DNA of 64,000 nucleotides from Bifidobacterium breve (GTDB lineage: Bacteria; Actinomycetota; Acidimicrobiia; Acidimicrobiales; Ilumatobacteraceae): contig CAMAWR010000005.1 of the NCBI GenBank assembly GCA_945862045.1, positions 1 through 64,000 on the forward strand. Direction: 5' to 3'. Position numbers and translations under genes: made by a program. Below the pieces are notes generated by a model. The model had not been told where the DNA came from. It did no database searches and saw only the letters and a program-made list of their open reading frames with translations. This document shows positions 45,345-54,241 of this stretch, piece by piece (within the stretch, counting starts at the first letter, position 1; every line of letters begins with the position of its first letter).

Positions 45345-46094
45345 GTGAACCGGATCAAGTACGTGGCAGCTCGGTGGCTGGCCACCACTGTGAGCAGGCT
45401 GCAATCACCTGACCTCTCTCAAGTTGGTACCCGTGTGCTGATGTTCCACGACATCAACACGGATGACTCCAGTTATGACATGTATTCGCTTCCGCTTTCA
45501 CGCTTTGATTCAGGATTGCGAGTGATTGCCCAATGGGCGGTGGAACACTCTCGGTCTTTCGTTGAGTTTTCTGCAGTACCACGTCCTGGTATTGCAGTCA
45601 CGTTCGATGATGGCTACAAAAGTACGTTGACACTTGCCGCCCCAATTTTTGCATCCTTGAATATTCCATTTCATATCTTTCTTACCCAGTCGTACGTGGA
45701 GGGGGTCGACAAACGATTCTTACGCCCGACTGACATTCGTGAACTCTGCAGTATTCCCGGTATTTCATTTGGGGTACATGGAGTGAGCCACCAACGGCTC
45801 ACAAACCTCAACCCTGATCAAGTTCGGGTGGAAATCCAACAATCACGAGACTGGCTCGAGCAGCTCGTTGGCAAACCAGTGACATCGCTGTCGTACCCGC
45901 ACGGCGAGTTTAATTCAACAGTGTCAAACCTTGCTGGAGAATGTGGGGTCTTGAGCGCTGCCTGTAGCCGTGTTGGTACTTTCACGAATGTAAAGGAAGC
46001 CCTGCAGATACCGCGGATTGATATCTGGGCCCATGACCAGCAGCATGTGTTTCTACAAAAGACTCTCGGTGCCTGGGACAGGCTGCTTCCGTGA
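45345..46094 (+). CDS. Polysaccharide deacetylase (CE4)
   Basis: 249 residues with the NodB-homology domain. Motif 1 is AVTFDDGYKST (Asp88, Asp89), motif 2 is GVHGVSHQRL with metal ligands His145 and His149, and motif 3 is LSYPHGEFN. No signal peptide is evident, so it may act in the cytoplasm or at the inner face of the membrane on a glycan precursor. It overlaps the following GT2 gene by GTGA. Confidence 0.92.
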   Translation: MNRIKYVAARWLATTVSRLQSPDLSQVGTRVLMFHDINTDDSSYDMYSLPLSRFDSGLRVIAQWAVEHSRSFVEFSAVPRPGIAVTFDDGYKSTLTLAAPIFASLNIPFHIFLTQSYVEGVDKRFLRPTDIRELCSIPGISFGVHGVSHQRLTNLNPDQVRVEIQQSRDWLEQLVGKPVTSLSYPHGEFNSTVSNLAGECGVLSAACSRVGTFTNVKEALQIPRIDIWAHDQQHVFLQKTLGAWDRLLP

Positions 46095-46894
46095 ATACAG
46101 CGGAGAGTGTCGGCGTGGTAATCCCCACTTACAACTCGGCGGGCACTATTGATCGTGCATTGCGATCTGTACTCAATCAGTCTGTGTTGCCAAATCAGCT
46201 AGTTGTGGTTGACAACGCGAGTACCGATACCACCATCGGGTTGGTTGAGCAATTTGCGGTATCTGCTCCACACCTCAATCTGTCTCTCATCAAATTGGAG
46301 ATGAACGTGGGACCAGGAAATGCCAGAAACACTGGCTGGGATGCGTGCCATACATCGCTCATTGCCTTCCTTGACTCTGACGATTCATGGCATCCGAACA
46401 AGCTCGAAATACAGCTCAAGGTGATACGACAGCATCCCGATCACGTTCTCTTTGGGCACAGATATACGGTCGTCAACAATGGGGTAGCTCTCGCACATCG
46501 GCCACAAAATAGCATCGGCGGGTTGCGCTACTTCACACTTCGTGACTTTCTGATTCGTAACCGCGTGTCGACACCTACCGTGATTGTCCGTCGTACGATT
46601 CCACAGCGATTTCCCGGTGACGCGTGGTTTGCTGAAGACTTTGCCCTCTGGACGAGCATCCTTGCTGAAGGTAAACAGGCGGTGGTGATTGATGCTGCTT
46701 TGACGTACCTCTATAAAACTGCTTATGGGCAATCTGGTCTCAGCGCACGAATGTCCGAGATGCACCAGGGTGAATTACGTGCATTGCGATCTCTCTACCT
46801 GAGTAAAGCCGTCACTCAACCTGAATATGTCCTCGCGAATGGTTGGATGCGACTGAAATATCTCCGAAGGTTGGTTCGCCGTAGTCATGTCTGA
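46091..46894 (+). CDS. Family 2 glycosyltransferase
   Basis: GT-A enzyme of 267 residues: VVIPTYNSAGTIDRALRSVL, LVVVDNASTDTTIGLV, IAFLDSDDSWHPNKL (DxD), and a later AEDFALWTSILAEGK. The C-terminus is basic. GTG start at 46091. Overlaps the polytopic-protein gene by 8 bases. Donor unknown. Confidence 0.92.
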   Translation: MNTAESVGVVIPTYNSAGTIDRALRSVLNQSVLPNQLVVVDNASTDTTIGLVEQFAVSAPHLNLSLIKLEMNVGPGNARNTGWDACHTSLIAFLDSDDSWHPNKLEIQLKVIRQHPDHVLFGHRYTVVNNGVALAHRPQNSIGGLRYFTLRDFLIRNRVSTPTVIVRRTIPQRFPGDAWFAEDFALWTSILAEGKQAVVIDAALTYLYKTAYGQSGLSARMSEMHQGELRALRSLYLSKAVTQPEYVLANGWMRLKYLRRLVRRSHV

Positions 46895-48008
46895 CTTGAT
46901 GTACCTTTCTCAGGTCGCACTACTGGGTGGGGTCTTGTTGGTGGTACTACGCCGGTCATCATACGTGCTACGTGCACAGGTAATCGTCTGGATGATTGGC
47001 GTGAGTCTCATCGTCTTGCGTTTCGGGGTCACCGAACAACTGAACTTTTATTCGAATGATCAGCATTACTACGTGTCCATCGTTCGGGAGATTGCACTCT
47101 TGAATCTGCCCCTCGACGTCGATTGGTGGCTGACATATAGCAAGATTCCATACACGTTCCCGGCAGCAGTACTTGCAGCAATTGGGATAGCCCCAAGTTT
47201 GGCGCTCAAAGTGATTTCCTTGATGTGTCTGCTGCTCGTTACCCGTATTGTTCTTTCTTTTGTATCGCCGCCAACACTGCGTAGCACTGTGACGACCGTA
47301 TTCCTCACAGCCTGTGGTGGTATTGGGATGCTCTATTCGGTCCTCGCCTTGCGTGAAACAATGATGATGTTGTTTGTAACCTACTTTTTCGTTGCAAAAT
47401 CTCCAGCGAGCCGACTCATCTCAATCGTTCTCTTGCTCTTGTTGCGGCCACATCTCGCAGCAGCACTCGTGGTGGCAACACTTGTCGTCTATTTATGGGA
47501 GTCTCTGCGTGGCAAACGTCGTGAGAGTACGCTGAGTATTGCGACCCTGACAATGTTCAGTGTCCTATTGGGTTTCGTAGTTTTCTCTGCCGGTCTTTGG
47601 TGGCAAACCGGTGGACAAGGCCTATCTCTGCCTCAATGGGGCATACCTCTGTTTACACGCGCGGCATCAAGTTTTGTGGGCCTACAATTTTTGACGGTTG
47701 ACTCTGAAACTGTCGAATATTCGTTGGCGTCGTTGCTCTTTCTACGGATCTTTTTGTCAGAGACAATTTTGATTCCATTGTTGTTCGTCACCACTCTCTT
47801 ATTACGACCGAACATGACGACTACACGCGGGCGACTTACACTTGTTGCATTGTCGCTCTATGTCAGCCTTGCCGCCAATACCAACTTCACCTCATTCCGC
47901 CAAAACATACCGTTCATGGCCGTCATGGGCATGGTCATCATCACAACTTGGACGCCTGTGAAACAACAAATAGCAGACACACCAAGTCGTGCGGACTCAA
48001 TTACTTAA
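46887..48008 (+). CDS. Polytopic membrane protein, possible glycan polymerase
   Basis: 373 residues with about ten hydrophobic segments (for example LSQVALLGGVLLVVL, VISLMCLLLVTRIVLSFV, ISIVLLLLLRPHLAAALVVATLVVYL). The only longer loop holds FYSNDQHYYVSIVREIALL. It resembles Wzy- or EpsG-like O-unit polymerases in size and position but has no diagnostic motif I can name. Being the last gene of the cluster it is a candidate polymerase, inference. Its stop overlaps the convergent alkB gene by 4 bases. Confidence 0.7.
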   Translation: MSDLMYLSQVALLGGVLLVVLRRSSYVLRAQVIVWMIGVSLIVLRFGVTEQLNFYSNDQHYYVSIVREIALLNLPLDVDWWLTYSKIPYTFPAAVLAAIGIAPSLALKVISLMCLLLVTRIVLSFVSPPTLRSTVTTVFLTACGGIGMLYSVLALRETMMMLFVTYFFVAKSPASRLISIVLLLLLRPHLAAALVVATLVVYLWESLRGKRRESTLSIATLTMFSVLLGFVVFSAGLWWQTGGQGLSLPQWGIPLFTRAASSFVGLQFLTVDSETVEYSLASLLFLRIFLSETILIPLLFVTTLLLRPNMTTTRGRLTLVALSLYVSLAANTNFTSFRQNIPFMAVMGMVIITTWTPVKQQIADTPSRADSIT

Positions 48009-48634
48009 CAGGCGCGACGAAACGTCAGATTAAACCGATACGCACCTGTCAGCGGGTGCTCACCACGCCGCAAGGTGCCAACACCGTGAAAACATAGGCG
48101 CGAGATACCACCAAATACTACGACATCACCGTGCTGGAGTGCCACCTTGGTGGTCGTGTCACTTCGTTGTACACCGCCGAAGTTGAACCGGATGGGAAGA
48201 CCAAGTGACACTGACACAATTGGCTGTGAAAAGTCTTGCTCGTCACGATCCTGGTGTAGACCCATCTTGCTGCCAGCTGCATATCGGTTGATGAGACACG
48301 CATCGGGTGCGAAATCTTCAAACCCTGCTCGAGCTGCTACTTCGGTGGCGAACGTCTGAAACACGGCTGGGATCTCCGGCCACCTCACACTCGTCAGCGG
48401 ATCAAACTCTTCGTACTTGTAGCCGGTTCGATCAGAGATCCAACCAACATCGCCACAATTGGTCATCTGTACAGACATTGGCTTACCCATTGGGGTCATC
48501 ACCGTACGCAAGGGTGATGCACTGATCACCAACTGAATTTGGTTCAGTAGTTCTGCGGCGACTCTCTCAGCAGCACCGCGCAATAACACGGCCCCGGGGG
48601 CAATCTCCACAATTTCTGGTTCAGGAAAGAGCAT
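48005..48634 (-). CDS. alkB: AlkB-family 2-oxoglutarate dioxygenase
   Basis: Fe(II)/2-oxoglutarate enzyme that repairs alkylated bases. Iron ligands are His127-x-Asp129 in GLHQDRDE and His183 in CFHGVG; Arg200 and Arg206 in YRFNLTFRRA bind 2-oxoglutarate and substrate as in E. coli AlkB. Length is 209 from the ATG at 48634, whose MLFPEPEIVEIAPGAVLLRG matches the family start. It overlaps the preceding small gene by 14 bases. Confidence 0.93.
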   Translation of the reverse strand: MLFPEPEIVEIAPGAVLLRGAAERVAAELLNQIQLVISASPLRTVMTPMGKPMSVQMTNCGDVGWISDRTGYKYEEFDPLTSVRWPEIPAVFQTFATEVAARAGFEDFAPDACLINRYAAGSKMGLHQDRDEQDFSQPIVSVSLGLPIRFNFGGVQRSDTTTKVALQHGDVVVFGGISRLCFHGVGTLRRGEHPLTGAYRFNLTFRRAC

Positions 48635-48863
48635 CGACCGCAAACGATTGCGAATAGTCAACTTCGGCCGTGTACACGCGATACTCGGAATACAGCTGGG
48701 TACGTCCAATGGTTACTTGCTCGCCATCGGCGGCAGTGAAGGTTTTTTCTTCCACAAACCCCAGGGTCTGACGAGCAAGCACCGATGCTTCCTCAGCAAG
48801 GGCGTTGTACACATCCTCAACCCCGGCCTTCAGGCGACTGCGAAAAACAGTCAGAATCGTCAT
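48621..48863 (-). CDS. Short ABM-domain protein, apparently internally shortened
   Basis: 80 residues. The first half TILTVFRSRLKAGVEDVYNALA and GFVEEKTFTAADGEQVTI is the typical start of a small ABM-fold protein, and the end GRTQLYSEYRVYTAEV looks like its usual C-terminal strand. The roughly 24 residues that I expect between them (an ...AAWRDHPEH... helix) are missing. An in-frame deletion or a naturally short variant is possible. Function unknown. It is upstream of alkB and overlaps it. Confidence 0.65.
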   Translation of the reverse strand: MTILTVFRSRLKAGVEDVYNALAEEASVLARQTLGFVEEKTFTAADGEQVTIGRTQLYSEYRVYTAEVDYSQSFAVDALS

Positions 48864-48896
48864 GGATTCGCCCTCAAATCGGCTTAGTACCGAACG

Positions 48897-49331
48897 TCAC
48901 AGATCGTACCGATACACATTGGTATCGCGCCGTTTGAAGCCAAGACGCTGATACAGGCGATTGGCTGCAACACGGCTTGGCCGCGACGTGAGATCAACCG
49001 TTTTTGCTCCTCGTCGCCCTGCTTCGGTGAGGGCTGCGCGATTCAGTGCCTCACCCACACCTTTGCCTCTGGCGCTCTCATCCACCACTACGTCTTCAAT
49101 CCAGGCACGCACGCCCGTCGGGATACGGAAAATCGCAAGGGAGAGCAAGCCAACAATTTCTTGCCCGCTTCGTGCAGCGAACAGTACGGTGCTATCACTC
49201 TTGACGATGTCTTGCAATTCATCCGAGGTAATTGGGTTACTCGACGTGGACAGTTGGGGAATCAGACGATGACAGGCGACCAGCACGTCATCTGATGCAA
49301 TCGCTACTGGCGCAACTTCTATCGCCGACAT
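48897..49331 (-). CDS. GNAT-family acetyltransferase
   Basis: 144 residues from the ATG at 49331. IVGLLSLAIFRIPTG, AWIEDVVVDESARGKGVGEAL (acetyl-CoA-binding R-G-K-G-x-G), and RVAANRLYQRLGFKRRDTNVYRY are textbook GNAT motifs. The substrate is unknown. It is divergent from the PAC2 gene, with a 44-base intergenic region. Confidence 0.9.
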   Translation of the reverse strand: MSAIEVAPVAIASDDVLVACHRLIPQLSTSSNPITSDELQDIVKSDSTVLFAARSGQEIVGLLSLAIFRIPTGVRAWIEDVVVDESARGKGVGEALNRAALTEAGRRGAKTVDLTSRPSRVAANRLYQRLGFKRRDTNVYRYDL

Positions 49332-49375
49332 GTGCTTCCAACTGTACCTTTTGCTCAGGTAGCGTGCGGTGCGTA

Positions 49376-50284
49376 ATGGCGATTCCTGCATCTGTGCACT
49401 GGCTATCCAAGCCCGCCCTACGCAATCCCACTTTCGTGAGCGCCTTCACCGGTTGGAACGATGCCGCTGATGCTGCCTCAAGTGCCGTCCGACATCTCAT
49501 TGATGGTTGGGGTGCTACGCCGCTTGCCGAAATAAGCCCGGAACCGTACACCGACTTTGCAACCATTCGCCCGCATGTTCGCCTTGGCGAATCGGGTGAA
49601 CGCAAAATTATGTGGCCGACGGTGACCCTGTGGCACGTGAGTGGCGCCGGTGGTGATGTGATTCTCTCGCTTGGCCCCGAACCCAGTCTGCAGTGGAAAC
49701 GATTTGCTGGCGATTTGCTGTCAGTTGCCGAACACTTCGGTTCAACGCTGTTTCTAACGCTTGGTGCCCTGCTTGCCGATGTGGCACATCGTCGCCCCGT
49801 GCAATTGATCGGTACCGCAACAGACGCCGACTTGATCGAACGTTTCAGTTTGCGGCGCTCACGTTACGAGGGGCCTACCGGCATTATCGGGGTGTTGCAT
49901 GACGAATTTTCTCGAGCCGCACTGCCGTCGGCGTCACTCTGGGCGGCCGTACCGGCATATGCATCACAGGTGCCATCACCAAAGGCGTCGCTTGCACTCA
50001 TGCGCCGCACCTGCGAAATTATCGGTACACCAGCTCCGACTGGCGCCGTCTTGCACCTCATTGAGCGTTACGAGGAACAAGTCAACACGCTGGTAAACGA
50101 GGATGACGACCTTGTTGAATACGTTGAACGACTTGAAACTGCCACAGACTCAGGCATGATCCTGAGCGATGAAGTGAATGACGATCAACTGCAGCTTGAA
50201 TTCGTCAGCGAAGCCTCAGACGAAGAGGCGGCCGAATTCGTCGACGAAGTTGAACGTTTCTTGCGTGAGCAGAATTCCGACTAG
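49376..50284 (+). CDS. PAC2-family protein
   Basis: 302 residues of the PAC2 (proteasome assembly chaperone 2 homology) family, common in actinobacteria, often near proteasome or amino-acid genes but with no established function here. It has PTFVSAFTGWNDAADAASSAV, VILSLGPEPSLQWKRF, FLTLGALLADVAHRRP and PTGIIGVLHDEFSRA, then an acidic C-terminal tail DEEAAEFVDEVERFL. ATG at 49376 is preferred to the long upstream extension. Confidence 0.9.
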   Translation: MAIPASVHWLSKPALRNPTFVSAFTGWNDAADAASSAVRHLIDGWGATPLAEISPEPYTDFATIRPHVRLGESGERKIMWPTVTLWHVSGAGGDVILSLGPEPSLQWKRFAGDLLSVAEHFGSTLFLTLGALLADVAHRRPVQLIGTATDADLIERFSLRRSRYEGPTGIIGVLHDEFSRAALPSASLWAAVPAYASQVPSPKASLALMRRTCEIIGTPAPTGAVLHLIERYEEQVNTLVNEDDDLVEYVERLETATDSGMILSDEVNDDQLQLEFVSEASDEEAAEFVDEVERFLREQNSD

Positions 50285-50289
50285 AACTC

Positions 50290-50994
50290 TTATTCGGCTG
50301 GGGTTCCCCGCCACATCGGTGATCGTGGAGCATCGAAACTTGCAGTCAACACCTCACCGTTGATTGCCGCAAATGCGCGTTCTGCCCACCACTCTGCACC
50401 GACGGTGGCTGGTGGAAGTTGGTCACGTGCAAACCAACCACAACCATCGGTTTCCAACGGGTGCGGGTTCAGCTCGCCACCAGTGGCTCGACAGTGAAAT
50501 AGCAACATGTACATACCGAACTTGGTGAAACCCATCCGCATGCCGTCCACCACACCAAGAAGCTGTACCGGCTCGGCTTCAATCCCCGTTTCCTCGCGCA
50601 CTTCTTTGACCACTACCTCTGCTGCCGAATAGCCGACGTCGGCCCAACCGGTTGGATACAGCCACACACCACTCGGCGCGCGCTTCACCAACAACATTTC
50701 GCCGGTGTCGTTCCCAACAATTGCTCCGATTGCCACCTTCGGGGTCACATAGCCAGGAATTCCTTCACCGATGTTCTCCATCCATTCCTGTACGAAGTGG
50801 CGCTGTTCACGGCGTGCTTCTGACGACTCGGCGAAGGCCGCCTTGATATCAGCAGCGACATGAAGTACTTCTTCGTACCGCTCGCGCTCGTACAAGTTTT
50901 GGGTAAATGCCAGACCTGTGCGGGCAATCGCGGCCAATGACTCGCTCCAACGCGCTAATTGCGCATCGTACGAGGGGTTCTGTTCGGGGCTCAC
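50290..50994 (-). CDS. NUDIX hydrolase with N-terminal helical extension
   Basis: 234 residues. An about 75-residue helical N-terminus precedes a NUDIX domain. The box is GWADVGYSAAEVVVKEVREE followed by TGIE; the REUxEExGU part is kept (with Lys for the first Arg), but the first glutamate of Gx5E is Tyr. The remaining family features, a beta sheet with MLLVKRAPSGVWLYPTG, are intact. Likely hydrolyses a nucleotide-diphosphate compound; substrate unknown. Five bases after the PAC2 stop on the opposite strand. Confidence 0.85.
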   Translation of the reverse strand: MSPEQNPSYDAQLARWSESLAAIARTGLAFTQNLYERERYEEVLHVAADIKAAFAESSEARREQRHFVQEWMENIGEGIPGYVTPKVAIGAIVGNDTGEMLLVKRAPSGVWLYPTGWADVGYSAAEVVVKEVREETGIEAEPVQLLGVVDGMRMGFTKFGMYMLLFHCRATGGELNPHPLETDGCGWFARDQLPPATVGAEWWAERAFAAINGEVLTASFDAPRSPMWRGTPAE

Positions 50995-51018
50995 ACAGCC
51001 GAGAGTACCTGACGTCGA

Positions 51019-53277
51019 TTAGTTGAGCACACGAAGCAGTGATTGCTCCAGAATCCCGTACTGCTGTGGTCCAACGAGTTTGGATCCGTCCCGCTCGCAA
51101 AGGTAAAACGTGTCCACGACGTTGTCACCAAGTGTTGCGATGCGAGCGTGGCGGATATCGAGTTGCAATTCAGCGAACACGTTCGTGATGTCGTAGAGAA
51201 GCCCAACACGATTGGGTGCATGCACCTCCACCACGGTGGCATTCGACGAGGCAGTGTCATCGAATCGCACGGCTGGTGGCTGTGGGCCCTGTGCCGACAG
51301 TTGTCTGCGGCGGGGGTAAGTCGCTGCCCGCTCACGCAGGCGTCCACCCACGTCAAATCGGCCATCCAACGTCGCCTGAATATCGTGCATCACATCGCCC
51401 CAACCGTTTTGTGGAGCAGACCGCACATGGAAACGCGATGCCGCCATCCCTTGCTCATCGCTGTGGGCTTCAGCACTGAGAATGTCAAGCCCATGTACCG
51501 ACAACACACCGGCCACGGATGTAAACAAGCCCGGGCGATCGGGGCTCACCAATGTGATGGCATCGCCATCGGCCCGTATGTTCTGCTCACCGACTGCCAT
51601 TGTTTCAAGCGTTGCTGCATCAGGAAACAAGCGCCAGGTTGTGGTGTCTATCGTTCCACCGGCCAACACTTGTGTCACCCGGCTGACCAATGTGTGCATG
51701 AGACCTTGCTTCCAGGCGCCCCAAGCAGTGGGCCCGGTGGCGAGGGCATCTGCTTCGGTCAGCGCACCAAGCAATTGCAGTGTGTTCACGTTTTTGACAC
51801 GCTCGGCAACGTATGTAATTGTCGTGTTGTCAGAAATGTCTCGACGGGTCGCCACGTCGGGCAACAAGAGATGGTGTTCAATCAACGTCATGATGGTGCG
51901 AATGTCATCGGCACCCAGCCCCATGCGGGGGCCGATCTCAGCAAATAATTGCAGCCCTGCGACAGTGTGGTCCCCTGGGTAGCCCTTGCCAAGATCATGA
52001 AATAGTGCAGCAAGCACCAAAAGATCAGGCCGTGTCACACGTTCGCTGAGGTCCGCTGCATTCGCTGCTGCCTGCCATAAGTGGCGATCAACCGTGAAGC
52101 GATGGAATGCATTGCGTTGTGGTCGGCAGCGCACTGCACTCCACTCGGGGATGACCCGACTTACCAAGTCGCGTTGTTCAAGCGCTTCCCACACGGGAAT
52201 GGCTCGCTCACCTTCGAGGAGCAGCGCCACAAGGTCATCACTTGCGCCAGCCGGCCACGGTGACGGCCAAACTCGCGCAAAGCGACCGAGACGATCGAGT
52301 GAGTCACGATCAATCCGTCGACCAGTACGTGCGGCTGCAGTTGCAACTCGTAACACCAGAGTGGGGTCAGTGGCTGGGTCGGCATCATCAGCCAAATGCA
52401 CTTCACCATGAATCAGCACGACACCCGGTGCAAGTGGCTGTTCGCGCCGCGGACGATCTCGTGATGGGTTGAGGCGTGCCCATATTTCCTGCGAAATCCA
52501 CATCACTTGCCGTCCGACTGCAGCGATGGCAGCCATCAACGCGTCGTCATTTTCAAAACCAGCTTCCCGTGCGACGGCCACCTGATCCTGTAGGTGCAAG
52601 ACATCACCTGGTCTTCCTGTCGTGCGATGCAGCGCTGATCGAATTCGTAGCAATGTTTCATTGCACTCGGCAAGTGCCCGAAGATCGGCGTCAGCGACAT
52701 CAAAACCCACCTCATGGGCCCATGTCACCGCATGGATATCGCGTAAACCACCGGAACCCTCCTTGAGGTCGGGTTCGAGTAGGTAGGCAACCTCACCAGC
52801 AATACGGTGTCGCTCAACAACGCGGGTGTGGAGTTCGTTCAGCCACTTACCACCTTGTTTCCGTAGCCGAGTTCGGCATTTTTCGATTACTTTCTGACCG
52901 AAATCAACGTCGCCAGCCACGACACGGGCAGTGACCAAGGCAGTCGCAGTATCAAGATCAGAACGAATCATCGCCAATGTCTCTTTAGGTGTGCGTACGG
53001 CATGGCCGATTTTGCGACCTGCATCCCACAGCGGATACCACAATGACTGGGCGAATAGACCGTCAATCGTTTTATGTTCATGCACGAGCAATACATCAAG
53101 GTCGCTGAAAGGTGCCAGTTCGCTCCGACCATAACCACCGACGGCCAACAAGGCGACCCGCCCACGCGGTTGATGCTCGGCAACTGCTGCTGCAAAGAGG
53201 TTTTGGAGTGTCTCGTCAGTTTCAGTGGCGAGACATCGCCACGGATACTCGACAGGGCCTACTAAATCTGCTGACAC
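51019..53277 (-). CDS. glnD: Bifunctional [protein-PII] uridylyltransferase/uridylyl-removing enzyme
   Basis: Nitrogen-signalling enzyme that uridylylates (in some actinobacteria adenylylates) PII and removes the group again. Domains in order: nucleotidyltransferase with GGYGRSELAPFSDLDVLLV (48-65), a middle domain with EPDLKEGSGGLRDI, an HD domain with LAALFHDLGKGYPGDH near residue 430, and two C-terminal ACT domains (LVSPDRPGLFTSVAGVLS and VEVHAPNRVGLLYDITNVFA). Length 752 is slightly short but complete. GTG start at 53277. No glnB or amtB is adjacent in this window. Confidence 0.95.
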   Translation of the reverse strand: MSADLVGPVEYPWRCLATETDETLQNLFAAAVAEHQPRGRVALLAVGGYGRSELAPFSDLDVLLVHEHKTIDGLFAQSLWYPLWDAGRKIGHAVRTPKETLAMIRSDLDTATALVTARVVAGDVDFGQKVIEKCRTRLRKQGGKWLNELHTRVVERHRIAGEVAYLLEPDLKEGSGGLRDIHAVTWAHEVGFDVADADLRALAECNETLLRIRSALHRTTGRPGDVLHLQDQVAVAREAGFENDDALMAAIAAVGRQVMWISQEIWARLNPSRDRPRREQPLAPGVVLIHGEVHLADDADPATDPTLVLRVATAAARTGRRIDRDSLDRLGRFARVWPSPWPAGASDDLVALLLEGERAIPVWEALEQRDLVSRVIPEWSAVRCRPQRNAFHRFTVDRHLWQAAANAADLSERVTRPDLLVLAALFHDLGKGYPGDHTVAGLQLFAEIGPRMGLGADDIRTIMTLIEHHLLLPDVATRRDISDNTTITYVAERVKNVNTLQLLGALTEADALATGPTAWGAWKQGLMHTLVSRVTQVLAGGTIDTTTWRLFPDAATLETMAVGEQNIRADGDAITLVSPDRPGLFTSVAGVLSVHGLDILSAEAHSDEQGMAASRFHVRSAPQNGWGDVMHDIQATLDGRFDVGGRLRERAATYPRRRQLSAQGPQPPAVRFDDTASSNATVVEVHAPNRVGLLYDITNVFAELQLDIRHARIATLGDNVVDTFYLCERDGSKLVGPQQYGILEQSLLRVLN

Positions 53278-53326
53278 AATCAGGGAATTTCAACATTCAG
53301 GCTTAAATCGCGGTGCATGACTGAGT

Positions 53327-54241
53327 TCACCCTGAGTCCCCAAGAGAGGAAATCCATTCAGAAACTTTGGGGGAAAGAAGCCTCGCGCCAATTGGATTAA
53401 GATGATAACTATCCATGTAATAGAAAATCCCTTTTGGGGAACGTGCGGAGCACGATTGCTTTGAACATAATTCAATACTTGGGTCAAGGACTGATATGAC
53501 GCCGAAGCCCTTCACGACGAAATTCACCGCATCTACGTACTCTCTTTGGCGTAAATATGATGGCGATTTTTTATTGATGGAAGCCTCGCGGCTCCGATTA
53601 AAAAGTAACGATGGTTTCAAATTAATTTGAATTGTTGGCACTTCGTGGATTATCAAAATCGGCATCTTTGAATGTGACTGCTGAGTTTCTATTATGCCCT
53701 CTTCAAAAGACATGATTGTGGAATTTAGTCGTGCATTTTTTGACTCCGGAAGAGCACCACTTGGTAATGGAACTCTTCGATCTTCGATGTCCATGCGTGA
53801 AAGATAATTTGAAATGACTAGGCCATTCGGTTGAAGTGACTCAATGAGATTTTGGGCCTGACGGTAGTAATCTGCACACCACTCATATGTATAAGGTTGT
53901 CTGACCATGAAAGAACAACCTTGAGACGGAAAAACAATTACGCTAAAGTTAAATCGACGTGCCGCCTCGATGACACCGTCAGACATTGAGGCAGCTGTCG
54001 AATCACCTACCACCAAAAGTTTGCCGATTGAGCCTTCAACTCCAAACGTACAGCGTGATAAACTCCACTCGTTGTTGCGCCCCGCAAAATCACTTCCGAA
54101 GCAGCCTGCAATCGTTGGTGCACGCATATCAGCAAATTGACCTGGTGGAAGTTCAAGCCCCAGGCCCGTTGTAGAGATTCGAAATAGGGCAGCAATAAAT
54201 ACCGCTAGGCCAGTCCAAACCCAAAAGACTCGCCTTATCAC
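53327..54241 (-). CDS. SGNH-type O-acyltransferase partner
   Basis: 304 residues from a GTG at 54241 that overlaps the acyltransferase stop (GTGA). One membrane helix (RRVFWVWTGLAVFIAALFRI) precedes a SGNH-hydrolase domain: block I VVGDSTAASM and block V YYMDSYHLNPIGARLLSP with the Asp-x-x-His pair. In OafA/YrhL proteins this domain is fused to the C-terminus of an acyltransferase-3 domain; here it is a separate gene. A TTG at 54277 would extend the frame. It is about 40-45% GC, well below the flanking genes. Confidence 0.85.
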   Translation of the reverse strand: MIRRVFWVWTGLAVFIAALFRISTTGLGLELPPGQFADMRAPTIAGCFGSDFAGRNNEWSLSRCTFGVEGSIGKLLVVGDSTAASMSDGVIEAARRFNFSVIVFPSQGCSFMVRQPYTYEWCADYYRQAQNLIESLQPNGLVISNYLSRMDIEDRRVPLPSGALPESKNARLNSTIMSFEEGIIETQQSHSKMPILIIHEVPTIQINLKPSLLFNRSREASINKKSPSYLRQREYVDAVNFVVKGFGVISVLDPSIELCSKQSCSARSPKGIFYYMDSYHLNPIGARLLSPKVSEWISSLGDSG

